Source of the DNA: Lyngbya sp. HA4199-MV5
GTDB taxonomy: Bacteria; Cyanobacteriota; Cyanobacteriia; Leptolyngbyales; Leptolyngbyaceae
Assembly (NCBI GenBank): GCA_019359375.1
Contig: JAHHHL010000007.1
Location: 121,819 to 185,818 of the forward strand
Length of the DNA: 64,000 nucleotides
Direction of reading: 5' to 3'
In this document: piece after piece, positions 9,976 through 18,002 of the stretch
Numbering within the stretch: position 1 is the first letter of the stretch
How the letters are laid out: each line of letters starts with the position of its first letter
The notes under the pieces: model-generated
Databases searched by the model: none
Seen by the model: the letters and a program-made list of their open reading frames with translations, nothing else
What the model was told of the DNA's origin: nothing
Position numbers and translations under genes: made by a program

Positions 9976-10093
9976 AGCCTTTATCCTTAATATCTTTCGC
10001 CCTCTACCTTTTACCGCTTCTGTTCATCATCTTTCTAACAACCAACAACTAACAACTCCTTCTGCCCTCTGCCTCCTGCCCTCTGCCTTCACC

Positions 10094-11335
10094 CTAATGT
10101 CCAACCGATGCCGCACCCTTTTCACCTACCAATGCATAGTTCGCAAACCGATCGAGGGAAAAGTCTTCAATCAATTCATGCGTGCGATCGTTCGCTACGG
10201 TAAATGCCATCGTTTTACCCGCCACAGGTGTGGCTTTGAAGCCCCAGGTGCCCCAGCCGGAATCTAAATAGAACCCGTCGATCGGGGTCTTTCCCATAAT
10301 GGGTGCAAAGTCGGGTGTCATATCTGCCATGCCTGCCCATTGCCGTACTACTTTGACGTGCGACAAAAAGGGAAAGAGTTCCAGCATGTGAGCCGCTAAA
10401 CCTTCCACAAAATCGAGGGTCGATCGGGTAGAATGCAGCTCATAGGGGTCAAGTGAGGCACCCATCACCAATTCTCCGCGTGCGGTTTGGCTGACATACA
10501 CATGCAAACTGCCAGAGACAATGATGGGATCGAGCCACGCCTTCATGGGTTCGCTCACCATTGCCTGTAGAGGATGAATGTAGAGGGGCGATCGCAGCCC
10601 TACCATATCCAGCAATCGGGGTGTTGATCCAGCCACCGCGCACAAGACTCGTGAGGTGGAAATACTACCGCGTGATGTTTCCACACCTGTTATCCGACCA
10701 GATTTTACATGGGTGCCCAAGACCTCTGTTTGTTGATGGATTTCCACACCACGCTGATCTGCCCCGCGACCGTAACCCCATGCCACTGCATCATGACGGG
10801 CAATGCTTCCGGGTGCATGGTAGAGCGCGCCGAGAATGGGAGCGTGTCCACCACAGGTAATATCCATCTGAGGACAGGCTTCTTGTACGGCATCGGCATC
10901 CACCAGCTCGCTATCAATCCCAAAGTGCTTGTTAACTTCCGACCGCCAGCGCATCGTCCGCACCGAGGCATCGGTATGTGCCAAGGTGAAGTGTCCTCGT
11001 GTGGAATAGAACACATTCAGGTCAAAATCCTGTGATAAGTCCTGCCACAAACGCACCGATTCATCGTAGAACTTCACGCCTTCGGGAGTAAGGTAGTTAG
11101 AACGAATAATCGTTGTGTTGCGCCCCGTATTGCCACCACCGAGGTAGCCTTTCTCCAGCACTGCGACATTTTTCATCCCATGATCGCGTGCCAGATAGTA
11201 GGCAGCAGCCAACCCATGCCCACCCCCACCGATGATTACCGCATCGTAGCTTGACTTCAGGCGATCGGGCTGCCGAAACATCCGAGGTTCGGGGTATTTC
11301 TTAGAGAAACCAAATTTCAGCAGGCGTAAGGGCAT
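10094..11335 (-). CDS. Sarcosine oxidase beta-like subunit (SoxB / MgdA-like)
   Basis: DAVIIGGGGHGLAAAYYLARDHGMKNVAVLEKGYLGGGNTGRNTTIIRSNYL...GFYLDSGWGTWGFKATPVAGKTMA. Confidence 0.93.
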   Translation of the reverse strand: MPLRLLKFGFSKKYPEPRMFRQPDRLKSSYDAVIIGGGGHGLAAAYYLARDHGMKNVAVLEKGYLGGGNTGRNTTIIRSNYLTPEGVKFYDESVRLWQDLSQDFDLNVFYSTRGHFTLAHTDASVRTMRWRSEVNKHFGIDSELVDADAVQEACPQMDITCGGHAPILGALYHAPGSIARHDAVAWGYGRGADQRGVEIHQQTEVLGTHVKSGRITGVETSRGSISTSRVLCAVAGSTPRLLDMVGLRSPLYIHPLQAMVSEPMKAWLDPIIVSGSLHVYVSQTARGELVMGASLDPYELHSTRSTLDFVEGLAAHMLELFPFLSHVKVVRQWAGMADMTPDFAPIMGKTPIDGFYLDSGWGTWGFKATPVAGKTMAFTVANDRTHELIEDFSLDRFANYALVGEKGAASVGH

Positions 11336-11344
11336 CGCATCCTC

Positions 11345-12205
11345 CTACCGAAACACGACGGTTTTATTACCATGCACCAGCACGCGATCCTCAACGTGGT
11401 AGCGCAAACCCCTTGCCAGCACTGCTTTTTCAATATCTTTGCCATACCGCACCAAATCTTCTACCGAATCGGAGTGGTCAATGCGAATTACATCCTGTTC
11501 AATAATGGGACCTGCATCCAGGTCAGCGGTGACATAGTGACACGTTGCGCCCGTTAACTTCACGCCTCGCTCATATGCTTGATGATATGGCTTTGCACCC
11601 ACAAAGGACGGCAAAAAAGAATGATGAATGTTGATAATACGTCCAGAGTAACGATCGCACATTTCTGGCGATAGCACCTGCATATACCGCGCCAACACCA
11701 TGACATCACCTTGAATGCTGTCAAATAAATGAGTGATCTTACCAAAGGCTTGCGCCTTCGTGATGGGTGTGACAGGCACATGATAAAAGGGGATTTCGTG
11801 CCATTCCACAAACTTGCGAAACACATCATGGTTAGAAATGATGCAGGGAATTTCCACATCCAGTTCGCCGCTCTGCCACCGTGCCAGCAGATCATACAGG
11901 CAGTGTTCCAGTTTAGAGACCAGAATCACCACGCGCTTTTTCTGTGCAGAGTCGGTAACGTTCCATTCCATTTGAAAGGACTCAGCGATCGGTGCAAACT
12001 GTGCTCGAAACGTCTCAATGCCAAAGGGAAGTGATTCCGCAAGAATTTCCTGCCGCATGAAGAACCGCTCTGCCACACGATCGGCATGATGCTGCGCTTC
12101 CACAATCCAACCCTGATGGTTGGCAACAAAGGTGCTCACGGCCGCCACAATGCCCACACGATCAGGGCAAGAGAGAGTCAGGGTGTAGTGTCTTGCAGAG
12201 GACAT
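11345..12205 (-). CDS. purU: Formyltetrahydrofolate deformylase
   Basis: N-terminal ACT domain plus SNHDVFRKFVEWHEIPFYHVPVT...INIHHSFLPSFVGAKPYHQAYERGVKLTGATCHYVTADLDAGPIIEQDV. Confidence 0.95.
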   Translation of the reverse strand: MSSARHYTLTLSCPDRVGIVAAVSTFVANHQGWIVEAQHHADRVAERFFMRQEILAESLPFGIETFRAQFAPIAESFQMEWNVTDSAQKKRVVILVSKLEHCLYDLLARWQSGELDVEIPCIISNHDVFRKFVEWHEIPFYHVPVTPITKAQAFGKITHLFDSIQGDVMVLARYMQVLSPEMCDRYSGRIINIHHSFLPSFVGAKPYHQAYERGVKLTGATCHYVTADLDAGPIIEQDVIRIDHSDSVEDLVRYGKDIEKAVLARGLRYHVEDRVLVHGNKTVVFR

Positions 12206-12326
12206 CAGATTCCTGTTGCGCGAGGAAACTATCAGTGACTATCATGCAATCTTGATTCATATATGTCAACTAATTTTCCTGCTATTATGCAAGCTAGCCA
12301 GAGCAAGACGATCGCCTGCGAGGTGA

Positions 12327-12959
12327 ATGATGGCAGAGGTGACAACGAGTAATTTTGAGCAGAGCATTACCGATCACGCTCTGGAACGGTACATTGGCAA
12401 TACAATTCGTGAACTGCGGCAGAAACATGGCTTGACGATCGCCGATGTCGCTGAACAAATCGGCATCTCGCGGGGCATGTTGTCCAAAATTGAGAATGCC
12501 CAAACCGCTACGAGTCTGGAAACGTTAGCGAAACTTGCCAGTGCGCTGGGCGTATCGTTGGCAACGCTGTTTCGCAACTACAACATTCCGGCGGGGAGTG
12601 CTCAACTGGTCAAGCAAGGTGAAGGGATGGAAGTGGTGCGCCGAGGGACGAAACGCGGACATACCTATCATCTATTGGCATATGACCAGGGACCCACAAA
12701 ACTCTTTGAGCCGTTTCTCATCACGATGGATGATGCGTCGGAAGTGTTTCCCACCTTTGAACATCCCGGCACGGAGTTTATCTACATGCTAGAAGGCGCG
12801 ATCGAATACCGTCATGGGCAATCTACCTATCGGCTCGAACCGGGTGATTCGCTCACCTTTCGCGGTGACATTCCCCACGGTCCCGAAAAGCTGATTACGT
12901 TACCCATTCGCTTCCTCGCCATCATCTACTATGCGATGCTGCCTGAAAGTGCAGAGTGA
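12327..12959 (+). CDS. XRE-family transcriptional regulator with C-terminal cupin domain
   Basis: HTH (IRELRQKHGLTIADVAEQIGISRGMLSKIENAQTATSLETLAKLASALGVSLATLF) and cupin (HPGTEFIYMLEGAIEYRHGQSTYRLEPGDSLTFRGDIPHGPE); divergent from purU. Confidence 0.92.
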   Translation: MMAEVTTSNFEQSITDHALERYIGNTIRELRQKHGLTIADVAEQIGISRGMLSKIENAQTATSLETLAKLASALGVSLATLFRNYNIPAGSAQLVKQGEGMEVVRRGTKRGHTYHLLAYDQGPTKLFEPFLITMDDASEVFPTFEHPGTEFIYMLEGAIEYRHGQSTYRLEPGDSLTFRGDIPHGPEKLITLPIRFLAIIYYAMLPESAE

Positions 12960-13046
12960 TGCTTGCCCACGATCGCCCCACTGCCCTGAAAGCTATTGAG
13001 GAACCGCTATTGAGGAAAGCTTTGAGCGAGATAAAGCATGCCACTG

Positions 13047-13097
13047 TTACCTGAGCATGTATATGACCTGAGTGTATATATTACCTGAGCACGTCAT
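13047..13097. repeat. Three tandem copies of a 17-nt unit (TTACCTGAGCATGTATA)
   Basis: Direct reading: TTACCTGAGCATGTATA / TGACCTGAGTGTATATA / TTACCTGAGCACGTCAT. Confidence 0.8.
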
Positions 13098-14146
13098 TAC
13101 TTTGGCTGAAAGGCAACATATTGACCACCTAACCCTTCGACAATCGCTCTGGTATTGGCAACCAGCATTTTAGGGTAGGTATCGCCCTCGGAACCTGCCT
13201 CTCCCAACCCATCAGCGAACAGTTCCTGGTCTGACAATTTTACATTCGCTTCTTTTGCCACCGTTTCAATCAACTTAGGATTGGCTGACACTTCTGCAAA
13301 AATGGTCGGCACTCGATCGGCTTTAATTTCATCAGACAATTCTTTCACTCGCGCGGCGGTGGGCTTTTCTTCAGTGCTGATACCCTGCAACGCCCCCTCC
13401 ACTGGAATGCCATAGGCCGCAGAGTAATATCCCAGGGCATCGTGGGTGGTCACCAGTTTGCGCGAGGTAGATGGAATGGTCGCGATTTGAGACGTGATCC
13501 AACCATCAACCTGAGTCAGTTCTGCCGTGAGGGCTTGAGCCTTTTGGGCATACAGGTCAGCGTTTGCTGGGGCTGCTTTCGTCAGGTTGGCTTGAATCAC
13601 TTTCACCATTTGAATCCCATTTTTGGCATTGTGCCAGATATGCGGATCGGGTTCGTCTGCTTCTGCCTGCTTTTCTCCCGCAGCAGGTTTTTCTCCCGCA
13701 GCATGGTCTTCTCCGTGTTCATGCTCATGTTCACCCATGAGAGGCTTGGGCACGGCTGCTTCGCCTACCGCAACTTTGGTCGCAGGATTTGAGGAGGCTT
13801 TGATGAGCTTAATCAAACTCGGCTCAAAACCGTAGCCAGAATAGAGCACAAGTTGGGCATCTTCGATCGCTTTGCGGTCTTCGGGGGTTGGCTCATAAAC
13901 ATGGGGGTCAGTCCCCGCTTTTACCAGACATGTGAGGTCAACTGTATCGACCGCAATGGTCTTGGTTAAATCGCACAAAACGCTGCTGGTAGCAACCACT
14001 CTCAGCTTCGGGCTAGTAGCAGCGGTAGTGGTAGACGTGGCTGGGCTAGTTTGGCTCGTGGGTGTGGAGGGGGCACAGGCGCTGAGAATACCAACCGCTA
14101 GAGCAAGCAATGTGCTTCCCAACGTGCGATGGCGTTGAATCAACAT
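13097..14146 (-). CDS. znuA: Zinc/manganese ABC transporter substrate-binding protein (ZnuA-like)
   Basis: Lipoprotein signal (LALAVGILSACAPS), TDPHVYEPTPEDRKAIEDAQLVLYSGYGFE, His-rich loop HEHEHGEDH, DPHIWHNAKNGIQM, ALGYYSAAYGI. Confidence 0.9.
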   Translation of the reverse strand: MLIQRHRTLGSTLLALAVGILSACAPSTPTSQTSPATSTTTAATSPKLRVVATSSVLCDLTKTIAVDTVDLTCLVKAGTDPHVYEPTPEDRKAIEDAQLVLYSGYGFEPSLIKLIKASSNPATKVAVGEAAVPKPLMGEHEHEHGEDHAAGEKPAAGEKQAEADEPDPHIWHNAKNGIQMVKVIQANLTKAAPANADLYAQKAQALTAELTQVDGWITSQIATIPSTSRKLVTTHDALGYYSAAYGIPVEGALQGISTEEKPTAARVKELSDEIKADRVPTIFAEVSANPKLIETVAKEANVKLSDQELFADGLGEAGSEGDTYPKMLVANTRAIVEGLGGQYVAFQPK

Positions 14147-14182
14147 AAGGTTTAATCTCTGAATCGCATTGCAGGTTTATAA

Positions 14183-14197
14183 TGATAATCATTCTCG
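14183..14197. promoter_or_regulatory. Putative Zur box upstream of znuA
   Basis: TGATAATCATTCTCG, near the cyanobacterial Zur consensus TGATAATNATTATCA, inside a perfect AATGAT-A-ATCATT palindrome at 14181-14193. Confidence 0.65.
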
Positions 14198-14526
14198 CTT
14201 CAGGTTTTCATGGTAGAGGTTCAGTCGCTTGCTGTCAATTAGCGAAGTGGATGTGGACTGAATCCGGCGAGCTTCCACATGAGTCTGGAGTAACTGGCAA
14301 GCATCATTGACCACATGGGGCAGGCAAACATACGCTACTCAAAGCGTTGTTATAGCAAAAGGCAGGAGGCAGAGGGCAGAAGGCAGAAGGCAAAACTACG
14401 CGTATCAATGCTTTGAGCAGTGCTATGTGCCGTAACTAACCGTTCAATTGCTATAAGCTTAAAGCGCCCATTCACCGATCTCGATCGTTTCCATCTACTC
14501 TCCTACTCCTTCATCCATCCACCGTT

Positions 14527-15357
14527 ATGCTCAATTTCCTTCTAGAGCCGCTTAACTACGAATTCATGCGAAACGCGATCGCCATTGGTGTACTTGTTGG
14601 CATTCTTTGTCCAGTTGTTGGCAGTTACCTGATTGTGCAACGCATGGCATTGCTGGGAGATGTGATCGCCCACTGCGTTTTGCCAGGGCTATCCATCTCC
14701 TTTTTTTTGGGTATTGATATTCTGATCGGCGCGTTTGGTTCTGGCATTCTCGGTGCTTTGCTCATTACCTGGATTCGTTCTCAAACACGAGTCAAAGTTG
14801 ATGCGGCGATGGCGCTGACTTTTTCAACGTTTTTTGCGCTGGGAGTCACGCTGGTTACCGTGTTGAAAAACAAGCTTGATCTAGACAGCTTTCTGTTCGG
14901 CGATATTCTAGGCGTGACACCTCTTGACATTCAGCGCACCCTCGTGATTGCGGGTTTGATTCTGCTGGTTGTCAAATTGTTTTACAAGGAATTGTTGTTC
15001 TACACCTTTGACCAGACGGGCGCTCAGGCGATCGGCTTACCAATTAACACTCTTTACGTTGGTTTTATGGCAGCCATCACGCTGACGATCATTGCCAGTA
15101 TGCAAGCAGTGGGAGTCATTCTGGTGATCTCTCTACTGATCGGTCCGGCACTGTCTGCTTACCTGTTAGTCAAAGAGCTGCATCAAATGATGCTTTTGGG
15201 AGCTGTTCTGGGTGCGATCGCCAGCATTTCTGGGGTCTACCTCAGTTATTACCAGAACTTGCCTTCAGGACCCGCGATCGTGCTGGTATCCTCCAGTTTG
15301 TTTTTGCTGGCATTGCTGTTCAGCCCGTCTCAAGGACTTTTGACGCGACCCACTTAG
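14527..15357 (+). CDS. znuB: Metal ABC transporter permease (ZnuB-like)
   Basis: Membrane ORF of the ABC-3 family: LLEPLNYEFMRNAIAIGVLVGILCPVVGSYLIVQRMALLGDVIAHCVLPGLSISF...QAVGVILVISLLIGPALSAYLL. Confidence 0.88.
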   Translation: MLNFLLEPLNYEFMRNAIAIGVLVGILCPVVGSYLIVQRMALLGDVIAHCVLPGLSISFFLGIDILIGAFGSGILGALLITWIRSQTRVKVDAAMALTFSTFFALGVTLVTVLKNKLDLDSFLFGDILGVTPLDIQRTLVIAGLILLVVKLFYKELLFYTFDQTGAQAIGLPINTLYVGFMAAITLTIIASMQAVGVILVISLLIGPALSAYLLVKELHQMMLLGAVLGAIASISGVYLSYYQNLPSGPAIVLVSSSLFLLALLFSPSQGLLTRPT

Positions 15358-15366
15358 GATCGTGGA

Positions 15367-15482
15367 TTAATTAACCTGAGTTCGGGATAAGCTGAAACCG
15401 TGATTCTGCCGTTGCCTGAAAAGGCGATTCTTTCGTCAAAGTCATGGCAAAATCCCCTTAACCCGAACTGACGTTAATTAAC
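15367..15482. mobile_element. MITE-like element with ~25-bp terminal inverted repeats
   Basis: Left TTAATTAACCTGAGTTCGGGATAAG; reverse complement of right end TTAATTAACGTCAGTTCGGGTTAAG. Confidence 0.6.
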
Positions 15483-15507
15483 ATCGGCAAAGCCAAGCGT
15501 AAGGGCT

Positions 15508-15636
15508 TAGGGCGTGTCATCAATTAGCTCCAAAACTTTGCAATATCAGCAGTGTCACGCCCGTCCCACCACACCAGGCTAGGGGCTGGAACCCTTGCTG
15601 CAAGCAATGTGTAGTAGTAATTGATGACAGCCCCTA
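15508..15636. mobile_element. MITE-like element with ~20-bp terminal inverted repeats
   Basis: Left TAGGGCGTGTCATCAATTA; reverse complement of right end TAGGGGCTGTCATCAATTAC; no ORF inside. Confidence 0.6.
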
Positions 15637-15747
15637 GCATTCGGGCACAAGCCTCTGCCATAGCCGAAAGCATACCTGCCGTAGCTTGCTTCCCGTAGGA
15701 TATGCTAAGTCCTTACAGAATGATCGGTTTTATTTTGTTCTCGTTCC

Positions 15748-15927
15748 TTAGCTATAGCGACGCTTACGCCGAGCCACGATCGCTTTCCGCTTCTTCTTCT
15801 CGATCGGCGTTTCAAAGTGTCGGTGGGAGCGCAAATCAGCTAAAATCCCAGCTTTAGAAACTTGACGTTTGAATCGCCGCAAAGCAGAATCAATGCCTTC
15901 GTTTTCACCAAGAACTACCTGAGTCAT
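15748..15927 (-). CDS. rpsU: 30S ribosomal protein S21
   Basis: [59 protein letters not shown]; 59 aa from the internal ATG at 15927. Confidence 0.95.
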   Translation of the reverse strand: MTQVVLGENEGIDSALRRFKRQVSKAGILADLRSHRHFETPIEKKKRKAIVARRKRRYS

Positions 15928-16173
15928 TCCGTTTAATTTCTCCAGAACATAGTTGTGTGAACGAACTGCCGTACAGTCGAGCAATTACTTTGCTCCAGGA
16001 CAACCCATTTAAGCGCTGGCTGCCTTCCTGGTTACAGATCGAGTCAAGCCTTTGGAGGTGGCTTCCTTAGAACATCCATAGCGCATCTGGCAAGAGGCTA
16101 CTCAATTCAGTTTACCGACAGATCAATTCAAAGGGTACGTTAGCACAAAAAGCTGCACTCGTCTCCCTACCGC

Positions 16174-17490
16174 TTACTGATGAGCAATCTGATTGATGAA
16201 CGAGAGATCGATCGTACTAAAGTTAGTGCTCAGCGCCAGGTTGAGTGTCTCCATTGCTTCTACAAGCCAATGCACGCCATCACGGCGACAGAACTCATAA
16301 TGGTTAAACAGTATCGAGAATCGCTTTTCTAGATAGGGCTTCACCTTGCGGCAAATCAGCACAATTTTGAGCAAAAGCCCGGTAGTCAAGGTCGAGCCAA
16401 TATTAGAGATGAGATCCACAAAAACAAAGTGATTCGGTCGTTGCGGACTTTCTACCACAAGGAAGTTAAGCAACTGGCTACACGTTCTCACGATCAAAAA
16501 GTCGTTCAGCTTCTGATCGTTACTTTCTGGCAGAGTACTCTTGAGCTGACTGTAAAGCTGCTGGTTGAACTGCCGCCTACCGTATTCCGGGTCTACCGAA
16601 GCCGTCATGTACTCGTAGAGATCGTCCTTGAAAGACTGAAAGGTCGGAGTCTGATTGGTATGCGTCAGAAACCGTTGTGCTGAATCTCGATAGGTGCCAG
16701 CACTTTGAGATTTGCCAGCAAATTGCTTGAGCGCACGGCATAAATCTTGATCGCTTAACAGGGTGGGGTTTTTGACTGGCTGAAGCACCCGGCTACCCAT
16801 GTGTGCAGACCCTTCACGATCGAGCTGCGATCGACGCACCTGATAGGTCACGTACTGCGATAAGTCCACTTCATATTGACGCTGAGCCTTTGCCTGAAGC
16901 TGCCGAATAGTTTGCTGATGCTCGTAGGTGCTGCCATCGGTTAAGAGACAGTGTTCATAGAGGTAAGGGTAGCGGCGAATCAGCGCCCCGATCGGCTCGT
17001 GAGCCGGAGGGGTGTGCAAATCAGCCGCCTGGTTCATCACCTGAGACAATCGGCGTAGCGTCACATACTGCTCACTGTCCACAAAGCCCTTGACTAACTC
17101 GCGCATCCGTCGCACCGATCGAGCACGCGAATACTCAGTGACAGGTCGAGCAGGAGTGGTCTCAAACAATGAAATAAGCTCTGGGATCGCCGTTTGAAGC
17201 TGAGGGCGAGTTTGCCAGCGATTAATTAAAATATGGCAACAGCGGTTGAGTACAAACCGAAATTCTTGATCAGCGGCTTTGGAGCTTGCAATTTTGTTGA
17301 TTGCTGCCACGATGTCTGCATCAGGATAACCAACCCCATCCACAAAAAGAGCGCGAAAGCGCTCAATTAACTGGCTTGGTAGCTCAAATTGCACCAACCG
17401 GAGCAGGTGATCGTACAGTTGCTGCTCCTCTTGATCAATGTGTCGATTAAAGTTGGGTGTCCAGGTACTCACGGTGGCTAGAATTCCCAT
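16174..17490 (-). CDS. Hypothetical protein (438 aa), probably conserved in cyanobacteria
   Basis: Long ORF with plausible composition; function not recognised. Confidence 0.75.
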   Translation of the reverse strand: MGILATVSTWTPNFNRHIDQEEQQLYDHLLRLVQFELPSQLIERFRALFVDGVGYPDADIVAAINKIASSKAADQEFRFVLNRCCHILINRWQTRPQLQTAIPELISLFETTPARPVTEYSRARSVRRMRELVKGFVDSEQYVTLRRLSQVMNQAADLHTPPAHEPIGALIRRYPYLYEHCLLTDGSTYEHQQTIRQLQAKAQRQYEVDLSQYVTYQVRRSQLDREGSAHMGSRVLQPVKNPTLLSDQDLCRALKQFAGKSQSAGTYRDSAQRFLTHTNQTPTFQSFKDDLYEYMTASVDPEYGRRQFNQQLYSQLKSTLPESNDQKLNDFLIVRTCSQLLNFLVVESPQRPNHFVFVDLISNIGSTLTTGLLLKIVLICRKVKPYLEKRFSILFNHYEFCRRDGVHWLVEAMETLNLALSTNFSTIDLSFINQIAHQ

Positions 17491-18002
17491 GCCTAGGGAT
17501 GAGGGTAAAATTGCACTGACTCAGGCACTGAAGAGACTGACCAACGCACGAGACTCCACTCTTGGACGAAAGTAAAATAGACGAAAGGAAAATACTATTG
17601 TTGCAGGCTTGCATGATACATCTAACAAGCACATTTAGATAGAGTTTGAAACTTTATTGTTTACCATCGTACCGTAAGCTAGCGTGCCAGATTGTGACTT
17701 GTATCACCAAGCTCCATCATAGAGTACAATCATCACTTTGACTTCAAATCACAAAACGCAACACTTTAGAACACGCTTAAGCACTACGGTGAGCCTTTGA
17801 CCACGATCACAATCATCAACATCAAAGGAAGCTTAGCCAAGTGTTGCCTCTGTGAATATACGTAGACCCGTCTGTGAATATACGTAAACTCAACCGTATC
17901 GCTAATCAAATCTGAAGCACGGCTGAGTCTGAGATGATCTTGGTTCAAGCTCTGCCATCCGAGCCGAGAATTTAATCAACAATGTTGGAGACATGAGAGC
18001 AT

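Noticed and set aside
6110-11335. Plain sarcosine oxidase operon
   Set aside because: Still possible, but the linked glxBCD-like and glnT-like genes make N-methylglutamate dehydrogenase the better reading; kept as the alternative hypothesis.
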